Both the position numbers and the translations under genes were made by a program. From Fragilaria crotonensis (lineage: Eukaryota > Bacillariophyta > Fragilariophyceae > Fragilariales > Fragilariaceae), in NCBI GenBank assembly GCA_022925895.1, contig JAKSYS010000144.1, forward strand, positions 1 through 64,000: 64,000 nucleotides of DNA, read 5' to 3'. The notes below the pieces were generated by a model. That model did no database searches, had not been told where the DNA came from, and saw nothing but the letters and a program-made list of their open reading frames with translations. The first letter of the stretch is position 1. Every line of letters begins with the position of its first letter. Below are positions 10,396-21,895 of this stretch, piece by piece.

Positions 10396-12838
10396 TCAGT
10401 ATCCCGCAGGAACACCAGCCTTGCGAATGTCTGACACTGCAGACATGGAAGCCGTCTCTAAATCCACTGAAACAGCCTGCACCACACCAGTATAGTCGAT
10501 GCTGAGCAGCTGGTGATCTCTGTTGATCAAGGCTTCCTTCGTGCGGTTGGAGACTTCAATGTGCGGGCCGGCATTGTCCAGGTCAACACTTTCGAAACAA
10601 GTGACATCTGATCCATGGTACAGTAACTGGTCATGGACACGTGGATGTGACATGGCATCAAAGAGTGACATACCTAACAGTGCATGATTGATAAACACTT
10701 GTACAACAGACGTGATGATTTTTGGGCCACCACTAGCGCCGATTGCCAGAAACAGCTTTCCAAGTGAGACATTCCCTTCGTCTTCGCTCTTCTTGAAAAC
10801 CAGCATTGGCGCCATCGATGATAGAGGTTTCTTTCGTGGCTCAATAAAATTTGCTTCGGAGGGTTTCAGCCCAAAGTAATTGAGTTGTCCAGGTGTGCCG
10901 AAATCTTTGGGATTGGAAGGCAGGCGAATCAGATTTTTTCCGAATGAGGTATCGGGAGAGATTACAAAGCACGTACCGTCCATTTGATTGTTTAAAACAA
11001 TCCCAGTTGACTGGCTTACTATTCCAGATCCAAAATAAGTATTGATTGTACTTGTCAAAGATACTGCGTTCCCTTGAGAATCAACAACAGATAGGTGGGT
11101 CGTTCCGTGGTCCTCCAAGTACCCAAAAGTACGATAAAGGTGCCTTTTCTGATATCGTAGTCGTCGCGAGCGGTCCCCTTCGTGTGCATCGTTTGCGTCA
11201 ACAGCCCCTTCGCCATCTTTGAGTTGAGCCCACTTAGGACCGCCAAAAGCAGACAAGTTCGCAGTTTCATTATCTCGATAGGAAATTCTCAACTCTTCCA
11301 TGTAGCTGCCGCTTACTAAGTCCTTGGTGGCATCCAGCGTAACATTGGTTGAGAAGTCGGGATCGCTCAGCGACATGCGAATAGCAAATGCGTGTCTCAT
11401 GCCTTCAACTAGACGATGAATCGACAGCGTGTCTGCCAAGGAGGCCATGGGCGAAGAAAATCCGGACAAGAAACGCAAAATTCCAATGATAGTTGCACCA
11501 CCTGAACTGGGTGGTGGGACGCCCACAATAGAGAAACCGCTCGCTTCTGAAATCAGCGGAGACCTGAGGGTTGCTTTATATCGGTTCAGATCTTCTTCTG
11601 TGACGATTCCGCCAGCCGCCTGTATATCTGCAGCAAGATTCCTGGCTCGTTCTCCCTTGTAGATTGCATCGGCACCTTCCTCCATGACAGCCTCCAACGT
11701 CTTCGCCAGAGTTGGGTTCTTGAGAAGATCCCCTTCCTTAAGCATTGTTTGGCTCAGTCCATCTCGAGTTAAAAGTTTACCAAGTCCAGTCAATCCGTAC
11801 TTGACGATGTTATTCTTTTGATTTGCAATATCAATTGACAAATGGTTGGTAACAATCACGCCGTCTCGTGCCAATCGAAGCGCGGGTTCCACCACCACAG
11901 ACCAGTCCAGCGATCCATGTCTGGCATGCGCCAATTCTAAACCCCGCAATTCTCCCAAGACGGCCACGGCCAGACCACCCTTGACCGATGCAGTGGGAGG
12001 AACATTAGGTTGCAAATACATGTCACGAAAGGCTCCATCCGGGGCCACTTCGCGGGCGTCAATAACTTCAGCTATCTTCTCATCATCCGCGTAACCGGGG
12101 AAACTAGCATTTCGAGCATCCACAAAATCTGGTCGCCGGATGGAAGCATTTGAGCCATTTACACTAGTCGCATCATGCGCAGTAGCAGCCATGTTCCATC
12201 GCTTCTCATGATGCTTCCGATCGGCATGAATGACCATGAACATACCTCCGCCAATTCCGCTAGATGCTGGATTGGCAACTCCCAAACAAAGAGCGGTTGC
12301 AACTGCGGCATCAACAGCATTGCCTCCATGAAACTCCAACATGGATTTTCCAATGTCCGAACAGACTGGATGGTCTGATGCGACCGCTCCTTGTTTCAAT
12401 CCCTCCACTAGGAAACATCAAAGAGATACAAATGTTGTCAGACATTGGTATTTCCATTGGTCGAAAAGTCCAGTTTTGCTTACACGTTGACTTTGGTTTG
12501 AGCTTCAAGACGGCATCAAGATCCGAACTCAAACCACAGGTTCCTGTTCCGGTCGACGAATCAGGGCGCAACAGATGAGAGATGTACTGAAATGGCGAGC
12601 CATCTGTAAGAATTACCAGCAGTAGTAGCACGAGCGTAAGGACACAGAAGCCGGCGCAAACTACTGCATGTCGATTCCCATCGAACCTTTTCACGTTGCT
12701 GTGGCTATTGTCAATGCAGTTTTCGTTGTTGTTTTCGCCTTCAGAAGGATCCAACAGTTGTGATGCCTCAGCATATATATTTACAGCACCGGGTGGCGAA
12801 GGCACCTGGGAATAACCATCTTGACCTCGAGGACTCAT
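10396..12838 (-). CDS. gamma-glutamyltransferase, membrane-anchored, copy 2
   Basis: Paralogue of the gene at 2091-4429 with the same plan. Exons: 12838-12484, 12407-10977 and 10904-10396, giving 764 residues. The first intron (12408-12483, GTAAGC..CCTAG) sits at the equivalent place in copy 1. A second intron (10905-10976) has no equivalent in copy 1. A membrane helix at about 58-78 follows an acidic cytosolic tail; the catalytic threonine is about Thr554 in GTTHLSVVD, and SSGGAT is present. Splicing intron 2 gives QMDDFGTPG, matching QMDDFATPD of copy 1, which is why I call it an intron although it has no stop. The ATG at 12838 is the first in frame. Glutathione or gamma-glutamyl peptide turnover at a membrane surface is the expected role. 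Confidence 0.92.
10905..10976 (-). other. stop-free in-frame intron of 72 nt in gamma-glutamyltransferase copy 2
   Basis: Donor GGTACGT, acceptor CCAAAG, length 72 (24 codons) with no stop in the coding frame. The paralogue is contiguous at this point, so removal is favoured. Retention would insert 24 residues a few dozen residues after the catalytic threonine. Alternative splicing is possible and not decidable from DNA. Confidence 0.75.
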
Positions 12839-14087
12839 GATGGCAGAACAAGGTGGCAAGACTCCGAGTAGGTGAGTGTCACAATCGCACAATTTTGAAC
12901 CTTAAGTAGAGGCTACAGGCTAGACTGCGTATCAACCACTCAGCACTCTGCGATTTGCAAAGCTCCGAGATTGATTGCTTTATGTTGGCGCGTCAACCGT
13001 CTCTATGAGAGCCAACTTGTCTGACTGGTTACACGTCAACCACAAGGGGACGTCTATCGTTAATCAATCAACGCAACAGAATGGTCAACCAGCACAAGGA
13101 CTACAATGTTACTACCGGTAGTTAGAGAGGAGTACAATGTCTCTACTAGTAGGACTTGATCATTGATGATTGATGATAGAACGCACTCCTCTACAGAACA
13201 TCGACTGCGCATGCGGTACTCGTTTGCGTGCATGTCTCCGAACCAAAGTGTACGATTGAAGTTGAGTTGAAAATGTGGAACTCCCCCGGCAGCCGGCAGT
13301 CTACGGTCTACGCATACGTCTCATGTATATTGCGTATTGTCTATATTCGCAATTCGTACAACGACTAGCAGAGTGGTACTCCGGAGTACCGGTACTTAGT
13401 AGTTTATAGTATACCTGCTACTGTACGACTCTCTACGGTAGTACTTGAAGTAGTAGTTGCTGTTGTAGGATACTGAGCACTGTGCACTGAGGATGCATGG
13501 TACTGTAGTATGCCCAATCCCCGGTACTAGTGCTACCGTAGAACAGCTCGTGCAGTGTTTTCATCATAACTCGATGTTTTTCGACACATAAAATGCATTT
13601 GAGATATGTGTTTGTGCTTGAAAAAATCATCTATTCGGTCTGCCAGTTTTGTTGTCACGTTTTGCCTACTCGACTATCATATGACATAGTCGTATGTACC
13701 CGAACCGCGTATGCATACGTGAATCTTTCAGTCCTACGTGTCTCGCCGATGACGTTTTCCATGGCACCTGCTGAACACATTTGAATACGCGCATGTCACA
13801 CTCCTACATGAACCTTCATCCGAGATCCAAGTCTGCACAAATCATCATCTCGTCCTGCACCGCAACTGTTCTCGTCAAACATAAGTACGCATCTCGAATC
13901 CCTATTGACGTTCTTTCGTATCTTCGGTCGATAGGACGTTCCGTAGAGTCCCCGCTGACTGAAGGTACTGAAGTTGAAACAGGTTTTGGCAACTGGACAG
14001 CTGAATCCAAGCTTAAGACAGAAAGTTGAGTTTTAAGCACAAAAAGGCGGAGCACATCAGCGACACAAACCCAAGTCCCACACCGCT
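12839..14087. other. intergenic between divergent genes
   Basis: No gene recognised. GTAC-type palindromes are dense from 13100 to 13530 (ggtacc, gtactccggagtac, agtact). It must hold the promoters of the gamma-glutamyltransferase copy 2 and of the metallophosphatase. Confidence 0.55.
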
Positions 14088-16004
14088 ATGGTAGCGACCA
14101 CTTCCTTTCTTGTTATAATGGCTTCCTTAGCATCGAGTGGTGGCAGGGCGCCCTCCTCGGGAGACAAACTCTCAGAACACTCGACCTCAACCTGGATCCC
14201 AACTCCTCCCCTGGAATCGCAGTCCAAGTTGACAATTGTGCAAGTGACCGACGTTTACACCTTGGAACATTTTGCATCACTCAAGACTCTTTTGCGCGAC
14301 GCCAGACAGCGCTCCGCCCCTTCCTCCGTCGTATCGGTGCTCACTGGCGATTTCCTCGCTCCCTATTTGCTCTCTAGTGTCGATCGAGGCGCAGGCATGA
14401 TGAACGCCTTGGCCAAAACTCCAATCGACTACTTGACGTGGGGCAACCACGAGGCTGATATTAACCATCGGACGGTGTGCAAGCATGTCAAGAACTTCCC
14501 AGGAACATTCATCAACACGAATATGCAAGATCATGAAGCGATGGAGTATCAGAAACCTTTCGAAATCTTGAAGGTTACCTCCCCGGACGGATCTCAGACT
14601 CGCACGGTTGGATTGATTGCAGTGTTGTCAGACGATCCTGCCCTGTACAAGCACTTTCAGGAACCAGGTGCCTTCGGAGGGGCCAAAATTCGCGATCCAT
14701 GGGAGACTCTGCGGGAATACAAGGACCTTCTGGAGAAACCACCCTACTCCTGCGACCTTGTTATCCCCTTGCAACATATGTACGTTCCCGACGATCACAA
14801 GACCTGTCGCATGTTTGATTTTCCGGTTATTCTGTCGGGCCATGACCATCATCGGGTCGACGAGACCATCGAGGGGACACGATTGCTCAAGCCCGGGTTG
14901 GATGCCATTTACGCCACAGTCTTAGAGATCTGTTGGGACGATGCAAGTAGTAAAAATCCTAAGATATCAGCGCGATTCGTCAAAACGTCTGACTGGGAAC
15001 CAGATGCAATTCTCAACGAGGAGAATACCAAGGCGTATGACGCACTGCTGCCTCTCCGCAACACGGAATTGGCACGCGTTCCATCATCATTTGAGCCCCT
15101 TTCTTCTGTCAATGCTCGCGGGAGCGTCACTACCATGGGGAAATTGATCTGCAGTCTCTTACGATCCTCCCTAAATGTGAGGCGTGGTCGCCAGCGAACA
15201 CACCTTATAGATGCCGTCCTGCTCATGGGGGGAAACATTCGCGGAGGGACTGATTACCCTCCTGGTTCCTTCTTTTCGTTGGAGGCTCTAGAAGCGGAAA
15301 TCAAGTCGGATGAAGTGGTCGGAGTCGTTGACATGCCTGGCTGGGTCCTTGCAAAGGCAATTTCCGAAACTCATTCGGGACCTCCAATACCTGGTTGGAT
15401 GCAATACGACATTGATGTAAAGGAAGAGTTTCAGGAGGGTGTTACTCCAATTGTTACTCATGTTTCTGGCAAGCCGCTCGACCTGGAGAAATTATATCGG
15501 GTTGCAACCAAGGTCTCGGATTTGACCAATGGGCAATCGCCGACATTGACAGAGTATTACAAGGCACACCCAGACGCGCTTCCGCCCAAAGGAAATTACG
15601 TTAACATTTACGCAGAACTCATGTCCTACTTTGCCCGAAATTTGTGGCGAAAGATCTGGGAAGCAGTTCAGCCGTCACCAACGGAGGATTGCGATGATAC
15701 GTGCATGTCGGAGGAGCGACTTGAATTGCTAGATCGGGATCACGACGGAGTAATTGGCATCCCAGAGATTCACGCTGCTCTTGGCGACAAGTTAGGGCTT
15801 TCTGTGGATGCCAACGAAATGTCCTTGGCGACATTCGTGCACTCTTTTGCCGATGTGAATAATGATGGAAAAGTGACGTTAAGAGATCTGGAGTTGTTCT
15901 GTAAAGAAATGCCTGATATCTACGAAAACGACAAATGGAGGTTGAGGAACTCCAGGCTGGCAAATACGGACGAACCAGCGCTAAGCACAAGCACGAGCAC
16001 GTGA
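14088..16004 (+). CDS. 5'-nucleotidase-like metallophosphatase with C-terminal EF-hands
   Basis: 638 residues in one frame. A hydrophobic N-terminus (LVIMASLASSGG) suggests secretion. A calcineurin-like phosphoesterase domain follows: TDVY at about 54-57, GD at 87-88, GNHE at 119-122 and GHDHH at 251-255, the metal-binding set of the UshA/5'-nucleotidase family. The usual DxH first motif is D-V-Y here, a change seen in some protist relatives. The middle (about 340-520) corresponds to the 5'-nucleotidase C-terminal substrate domain, with GGNIRGGTDYP. Two EF-hands close the protein: DRDHDGVIGIPE starting near 549 and DVNNDGKVTLRD near 589, both with good calcium-ligand spacing. Likely role: extracellular or vacuolar hydrolysis of nucleotides or phosphoesters, possibly calcium-dependent. 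Confidence 0.85.
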   Translation: MVATTSFLVIMASLASSGGRAPSSGDKLSEHSTSTWIPTPPLESQSKLTIVQVTDVYTLEHFASLKTLLRDARQRSAPSSVVSVLTGDFLAPYLLSSVDRGAGMMNALAKTPIDYLTWGNHEADINHRTVCKHVKNFPGTFINTNMQDHEAMEYQKPFEILKVTSPDGSQTRTVGLIAVLSDDPALYKHFQEPGAFGGAKIRDPWETLREYKDLLEKPPYSCDLVIPLQHMYVPDDHKTCRMFDFPVILSGHDHHRVDETIEGTRLLKPGLDAIYATVLEICWDDASSKNPKISARFVKTSDWEPDAILNEENTKAYDALLPLRNTELARVPSSFEPLSSVNARGSVTTMGKLICSLLRSSLNVRRGRQRTHLIDAVLLMGGNIRGGTDYPPGSFFSLEALEAEIKSDEVVGVVDMPGWVLAKAISETHSGPPIPGWMQYDIDVKEEFQEGVTPIVTHVSGKPLDLEKLYRVATKVSDLTNGQSPTLTEYYKAHPDALPPKGNYVNIYAELMSYFARNLWRKIWEAVQPSPTEDCDDTCMSEERLELLDRDHDGVIGIPEIHAALGDKLGLSVDANEMSLATFVHSFADVNNDGKVTLRDLELFCKEMPDIYENDKWRLRNSRLANTDEPALSTSTST

Positions 16005-16221
16005 ACCTAATTTACGCTCAGAATCCCGCACCAGACAACCTTTCACCTTGCATCGATTTCCTTTGTCGTCGCTCTCGCTTAGATTTCTGCGTTCGCAAGC
16101 TTCGCACGTTTCATATCGAACGATACGCGATTTCGGTGGCAGACATAGGTGTCAGGGTATAACGTTCACCACCTTGATACGAACATTCCTAGCTGGTTTA
16201 GTAAGTGTCAGAGCGATGTGT

Positions 16222-18998
16222 TTAAGCCCAATACATGTGAGATATTCCAAACACAATAGGACGACCCGCACCGCGCAATCGAAACCACTTCAACGTCTTG
16301 CTCGTCTTTGGTGAACTCTGGGTCGTCCAAAGGGTGAGCGTTTCAACCACTCGTTGGAGATTCTTTTTGCGTTCAAGGAACTCTGTGTTGTTTAACGTAG
16401 TGATCTTCCCATTGATGGCATAATCAAAGGCAAAGGTATCGGGCAATGGGGACAATCGTAGTTTCGCATCTTGACATTTCGATGTGGGTTGATGGGTATA
16501 GCTTCGTCCACCTCTGGATACGCTAGGTCACCCATGAAATACATGTCTTCCCGATCGTCAACGGATTCTTGCTCCGATACCGACGACTCTCCCAAGCGTC
16601 GCCTTTGCCATCTACAGTTGACCAACTGCGAGCACGAGGATTTTCTTCCTGAACATGCCATGTTTGCAGCTTGACAACGATAATACCTTGCCTGAGAGCC
16701 TTCAATGTCATGACAAGCCAACCGGAGATCGCCCCCACGATGGCACCACGGCCATCGGGTGGCCCAATAGGAAACACTCTTCATCCGGTGCATGGGCACA
16801 CACCGAATCGTACGTGCCATCACAATACCCTTGGACTTCTAGCGCAACATCCCATCCCTCACCAGGAACTATATCCTCATCAAGGCGGCGACGACGTCGT
16901 GGCATCAAGTCAGAAATGTTTGCCCTTGATGTCCTTTCGGACGATTTCGAAGGTTGCATCGCATTCAGCGAAGCACTGTGTGAATACCAAGTTGGCAGCT
17001 CCTTGGAAGCATCCAATCGGCGACGGCCCATGACGATCGACAAAACGTCAACTTCTCCTTCTGGAATGTCATAGGCAGGGTTATGAACATCCGGGCCGTC
17101 GTACAGTGCCGGTCGCTTGTCGCCGTTGATTGGCACATACCCACTCGGAGCTGCCCTAACAATGCTCGTCAATGCCGATTCTTCATAGTTCGCACGAGGC
17201 GTATACTGTGTCTTGCCGTTAATGGGAGTGAAGCACATTCGTAGAGGCAACTCTTCCTGCTTGGCGATATCCGGACAGTGTCCCAAGCTCTGATCCATGT
17301 TACGAACCTTGTTACGAATGTTTTCATAATAGTCAGTCACATGCCAATATTCATCATCGAGAGGTTGTCCTGTCATGGTGTTCTCCATCCAGAATTAACT
17401 GCCACTTCAAGACCTTCCAAGACGGCAAATGCCAAGACACGCCCCATGAGTTGATGAGGTCGCCATCCTGGGTGCCACTTAACTTGTCCTCGGGGTGTGA
17501 TGGCTGCTCACGAGTGGGAACAATACCGTCGGTTCGATTAATCCAACATGTTGATGAGAAGCGATTTTCCTTACATAGATCCTGGCGCTCACTGCTACAT
17601 TTCATGTTGCGAGCTGCGAAGGAGCAGGGTCAAGGCCTGTTCTTCACTAGTCGTCTCTGGCACACCAGCAAATCCAGTGCCCCACTCACCGACATCGGCG
17701 TCGGCTTCTTCGTGATACAACTTGAGGAGATCGAAGGAGGCCCCCGACACAGGCACACGATTGCCACTCATGAGAACTTGACGGATGACCAAGTCAACAT
17801 GATGCGGTGCATTACCCTCTGTCATGCCAGAATCCCAGAGAAACAAATCAACATCCGATCCATAGATATCACGAGCTCCCATCCCTCCCTGCAACGTCCC
17901 CAAACCACCTTGTGCCATATTGCGTGTGATCAGTTTGACACCGAGACGTTCAAATATGGGCTTCATGATCCGATGGAACTGCATTGCATACGATTGCCGA
18001 AAGTGATTGCCCTGCCCTTGCGCCGCCGAATGGCCAGCAAGCACGACTGTGAAAGTGTCGCGGGTGAGCATGGCGTGCAACAAGCGCCGGACCAGTCCTT
18101 TGAACGACCGCTTGGTGGTCCACCCACCAATATCCCTTGCGCCTTCTTTTCTGAATTCAGGCGGTGGCTCCGTTTCTGTGGTCAAATCAATCTTTTCCCA
18201 GTGAAACATTTTCATGCGTGACGCCATTACTTCAGGGGGAAGCGGCTTCCCGTGACCATATTCCGCAAATATACTTTCCATGGCTCGATCGATAAGATTG
18301 CCTGCATCGTTTAGGTAGTGATTTACAAATACGGAATCGGTTTGCCAAGAATTTGACGGGAAGTCGTCACCAGGAATGTCGCGGTTTGGGTATTTGGAAA
18401 GGTAATCTTCTTTGGGACGCGCGTCTTCTTCGCCATCCCAGAAATGCCAGCTTCCCCATAAATCGGAAAGTGCATCTCTCTTGGCATCGTCTATTGGTCC
18501 CGCTTCTTTGTCTGGTTCAAGACGAGGAATCTTGTTGTTTGGTTTCGGTTTTGGTTTTGGTTTCGCTACTACGATTTGCTGCGGAACAGGAGGGTCAGTC
18601 GTAGGTTGCTCGACAGTCTCAGGCTTCGGATCGACGACGACGACTTGCTCTCCACTTTCGTTTGGGCCGGTTTGATCACTTTCAGTATCTTCAGGAGCTG
18701 AAGTGGGTGAATCGGGATCCACAAATTCCACTAGAGCCCCTTGGCTTACTGGACCACTTATTTCATAACTACCGCTCTTCGAGGCCATAATCACAACAAG
18801 CAAGACAGCCAGGCAACCAATGGTCATCAAAAGCACGCGACGGTTTCTCCTTCCAACGGCGTTGTCAATGAGTTCGTCGCAATAGCTGGATTTGAAGAAC
18901 GAACGACTAGCTCCAGCCCCCACCCCGGATGTCCCACCGGCACGAATCAAACCTGCAACCTCTTCCAGGTTGTCGTCCTGGAAATTCATTGGCGCCAT
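16222..18998 (-). CDS. type II membrane protein with SGNH-hydrolase-like lumenal domain, several frame breaks
   Basis: N-terminal cytosolic part, membrane helix at about 54-72, a Pro/Lys/Glu-rich stalk with a KPKPKPKP run, then a domain with VVLAGHSAAQGQGNHF (GHS at 322-324), NMAQGGLGT and LFLWDSGMTEG. These blocks look like the Ser, Gly/Asn and Asp motifs of an SGNH-type esterase; the assignment is by pattern. A clear intron, 17614-17689 (GTGAGT..TTCGCAG, phase 1), joins to ARNMKCSSERQDLC. Further on, homologous-looking sequence continues through several frames: a break near 17385, a missing C at GGG 16757-16759, two more shifts near 16560 and 16460, and a missing T at AAA 16329-16331. The C-terminus includes GWLVMTLKALRQGIIVVK and FAFDYAINGKITT. 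The exact end (about 16208-16222) is uncertain. Function unknown; carbohydrate acetylation or deacetylation is only a guess. Confidence 0.6.
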
Positions 18999-19959
18999 GG
19001 TTGATGCGATGATCTTTGTCGTGACAGCGTGTCAGTTGGTCCGGCGGAACCAATGCAAATTCAATTGAACCAGTTAATGTTCACTTGAGTTGCGCTCGAC
19101 GATGACAGATGTATGTTTCAAGTTTTGATCACGATGCCTCGGTGCCAGTCTGTGCGCCATCTCAGGCTGCTGGATGATACTGGAGCATTGCTAATTGCTA
19201 AATATATACATGATACGCATAATTGGTATATCTATGATACCAGGTACGGATAATTGGTATATCTATGCCAGTTCGAGCTCTTTACATAGACCAACTCTGT
19301 ATGCACTACTGTAGTACTTCTACGCAACTCGTACAGTCGCCCAGTATGGGTATGACATACCAGGTATACGTACGTGTGTACTTGTACTTCCATACGCACC
19401 TTGTACCTTGAACATACGTAACGTCGTGCACGTAGCCTGTGCTGTACTCCGCGTACTACAGTACTACTAGTAGTACTATATAAGAGTCCAGAGTCCAGAA
19501 TCCAATACTTCAGTATGATACAGTATCAAACGACACAGTGTTGAGGGTGTTAGTAGAGGTAAAAGTTACTTAGATGCCATCACGTCCCTATTGACAATAC
19601 TACAGTATGATAGCTAATAGCAAGTTGTGACGATACCTGGTACAAGTACCTGGTACCCTCTCCACATGACATCCGGTGAAGGCAAAAAAAGAAATCTTGG
19701 CTTGGGGACATTTGTTCATGGATATGCAATATGCAGTGCTACCCCACAACCAAATGAAGTCGGAGTCAAGAAAAGATTCAAGAAAACCCAGCGCAAGATG
19801 GCTTGTGATGTACGTACAATTGAATTCGGATTGTGGCACCAAGCTGATATACTCGATTTAAGACAATGCTTCCATACTCTTCTTCGACCTGATAACATAT
19901 TATGCATTATGCTCAAATAGCTGGCAGAAACGCTTATGCGCTCATCTATATTAAAACAA
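18999..19959. other. intergenic
   Basis: No gene recognised. Very rich in GTAC/TAGTACTA palindromes between 19200 and 19520 and near 19630-19665. It should carry the promoter of the minus-strand SGNH-like gene. Confidence 0.55.
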
Positions 19960-21639
19960 TTATTTCTTACTCCGGTAGCCATTCTCAATTATTGCAGGGA
20001 GTTTCGAAATAAACTTTCGGAGAGTCCCCTTGATGCCGCCATACGTACGGTTCCTGGAGTCATGGTTGAGGCGAAATACAGCACTCCGGTTTCGTTCAGG
20101 AAGAGTAAGTATTGATCTGAATAGATTTTCCCATTTCCTCAACAATCCACTAGCCCTGGCCTTCCATGGTCCATCCTTAATCCTAAAGGGTCTCCAAACC
20201 TTGATTCTCTGCCGCAGATGCATCCAAACGTCACCCACAAACAGTTTGAGCTTAGTGCGCTGCGGCCCACGCGCTAATTGTGCCATGATTGATTCTACAA
20301 CTGGCAAAGGTATCACCCGAGACGTCTCATCCGCGCGTGATGTCGAACGTGTTGCGAAGGGACGCATCTCATGGAACGAAAACAAGTAACACTTCTCAAG
20401 AAATATTGCCATAAGAGAGCATTCTTCTTTTGCTGCGATACGAGTCACAACTTCCAACTTCAGCAGCGTGACAAGCATGTGATCCTCAATAACGGCACAT
20501 GCGCTCGAACTTTGCAGGACTCCCTCCGATGCGGCGTAAGAGACATCGTCAGGCTTCCAGTGAAGCGACGAAAAACGATCCCCAACTTCGGGATGTCGGT
20601 TGTTATCGGTCTCAATCAAGCCTTGTCCTGCCTCATGCACTCTTCCCTCGCAACGCGACCCCATATGGAGTAAAGCACCCCTGTCAGGCGCTCCAACGTC
20701 GTCGAGTAACGCAGTGGGCTGGAAGTTATCAACACGTCCAAGAACTGTACGCATCACTAGTATCAGAGGACGGAGCGTGTCTCCAAGCCAAGAATTCATC
20801 GCTCGCGAGTATGAGTCTTGTCTTTCCCACGCAGTTGAAATCTGATCTTGCATTTCTCTTAGGGTTGGATAAAGGGAAAGGACCGCCGGTTGGTGTTTCA
20901 AGCTTTGTCTCATAGGCTCGATAAAGACATTGGTAGAGACAACGAACCACGACGAAACCAACATCAGGACAAAAAGAAGCAAGAACGGTCCATCTCTCGT
21001 CTTGGATGGTGTTTCTTTTGGACACTGATGCTCCACAGTGGAAACGGACGATGCAGCTGTGACAGCATCTACGTTTGGCTCAAGAAGGGTGCCTTCAATG
21101 AGGCTGCTGTAATAAAGAAGACAGGAAGCATCCCACGTTGATTCTGAACGTTGGAGATGATGATACGCACACACTGGAGCGTGTTGCGAAAACCTCGTGT
21201 CCAACGGTAATCTCTTTGCTATTTGCGCCACGGCTTCCAGCGTTCGTTTATCACTTGTTTTCCGTAGCGAGACCACTGGAGTAATTGAAGGACTCAAGGG
21301 TCTAAGTGCTCTCGTTGATGTACATGTAGCGGTGCTTGATTCGACATCCACCGAATGTGTGATTTGGTCGCTGCTGCGTGTTGCTCGCCCATTCACTCGT
21401 CGTAGCGTCCCAAGGGCAGCGCGCAAATCCTCGTGATCTCTACTGTTCGTCAAATTTGTGGCACATGTACTTTCGTCGAGTTTTGAGGACATCGGCGCTA
21501 AATCATCTCCAGTAGAGCGGATTACACCCCAGTGTTTGTATCGTTGCAATTCGAATTCAACAGATTGTGCTCGTCGCGTCTTTACCAACCGATTAAGACG
21601 GACTGGGTCGAAATCGAACGAAGTCGACTCCTCTATCAT
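19960..21639 (-). CDS. hypothetical single-pass membrane protein
   Basis: 559 residues in one open frame from the ATG at 21639. I do not recognise a family. One strong membrane helix lies at about 218-240 (PFLLLFVLMLVSSWFVVSTNVFI). The N-terminal 210 residues are Ser/Thr/Arg-rich and low in structure; the C-terminal half is mixed helix-like, with a basic end (GIKGTLRKFISKLPAIIENGYRSKK). The length of the frame, its ATG and its even composition support a real gene, but there is no homology evidence and no intron signal to confirm it. Confidence 0.5.
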   Translation of the reverse strand: MIEESTSFDFDPVRLNRLVKTRRAQSVEFELQRYKHWGVIRSTGDDLAPMSSKLDESTCATNLTNSRDHEDLRAALGTLRRVNGRATRSSDQITHSVDVESSTATCTSTRALRPLSPSITPVVSLRKTSDKRTLEAVAQIAKRLPLDTRFSQHAPVCAYHHLQRSESTWDASCLLYYSSLIEGTLLEPNVDAVTAASSVSTVEHQCPKETPSKTRDGPFLLLFVLMLVSSWFVVSTNVFIEPMRQSLKHQPAVLSLYPTLREMQDQISTAWERQDSYSRAMNSWLGDTLRPLILVMRTVLGRVDNFQPTALLDDVGAPDRGALLHMGSRCEGRVHEAGQGLIETDNNRHPEVGDRFSSLHWKPDDVSYAASEGVLQSSSACAVIEDHMLVTLLKLEVVTRIAAKEECSLMAIFLEKCYLFSFHEMRPFATRSTSRADETSRVIPLPVVESIMAQLARGPQRTKLKLFVGDVWMHLRQRIKVWRPFRIKDGPWKARASGLLRKWENLFRSILTLPERNRSAVFRLNHDSRNRTYGGIKGTLRKFISKLPAIIENGYRSKK

Positions 21640-21803
21640 ACTCTTAGCATGAAATTTCAGCGTGTTATCGGGATGTACTAGTAGTGTTTGCCTTTCTTCT
21701 CCCCTCTTGTCGATGTGTAATCCATCTCAATGCTAGACTGGTTTACGTGCTGGAGGCTCCACTTCACCGAATCCGGATCTGTCGAATTGAACATTTTGGA
21801 TTC

Positions 21804-21895
21804 AAGTACTAGTACTGGTACTAGTACTAGTACTAGTACTAGTACTAGTACTTGTACTTGTACTTGTACTTGTACTTGTACTTGTACTTGTACTC
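21804..21895. repeat. hexanucleotide microsatellite, ACTAGT switching to ACTTGT
   Basis: About 90 bp of six-base units, first (ACTAGT)n with one ACTGGT variant and then (ACTTGT)n, all sharing the GTAC junction. The switch is a single A to T change spread over consecutive copies. It is intergenic. Confidence 0.9.
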
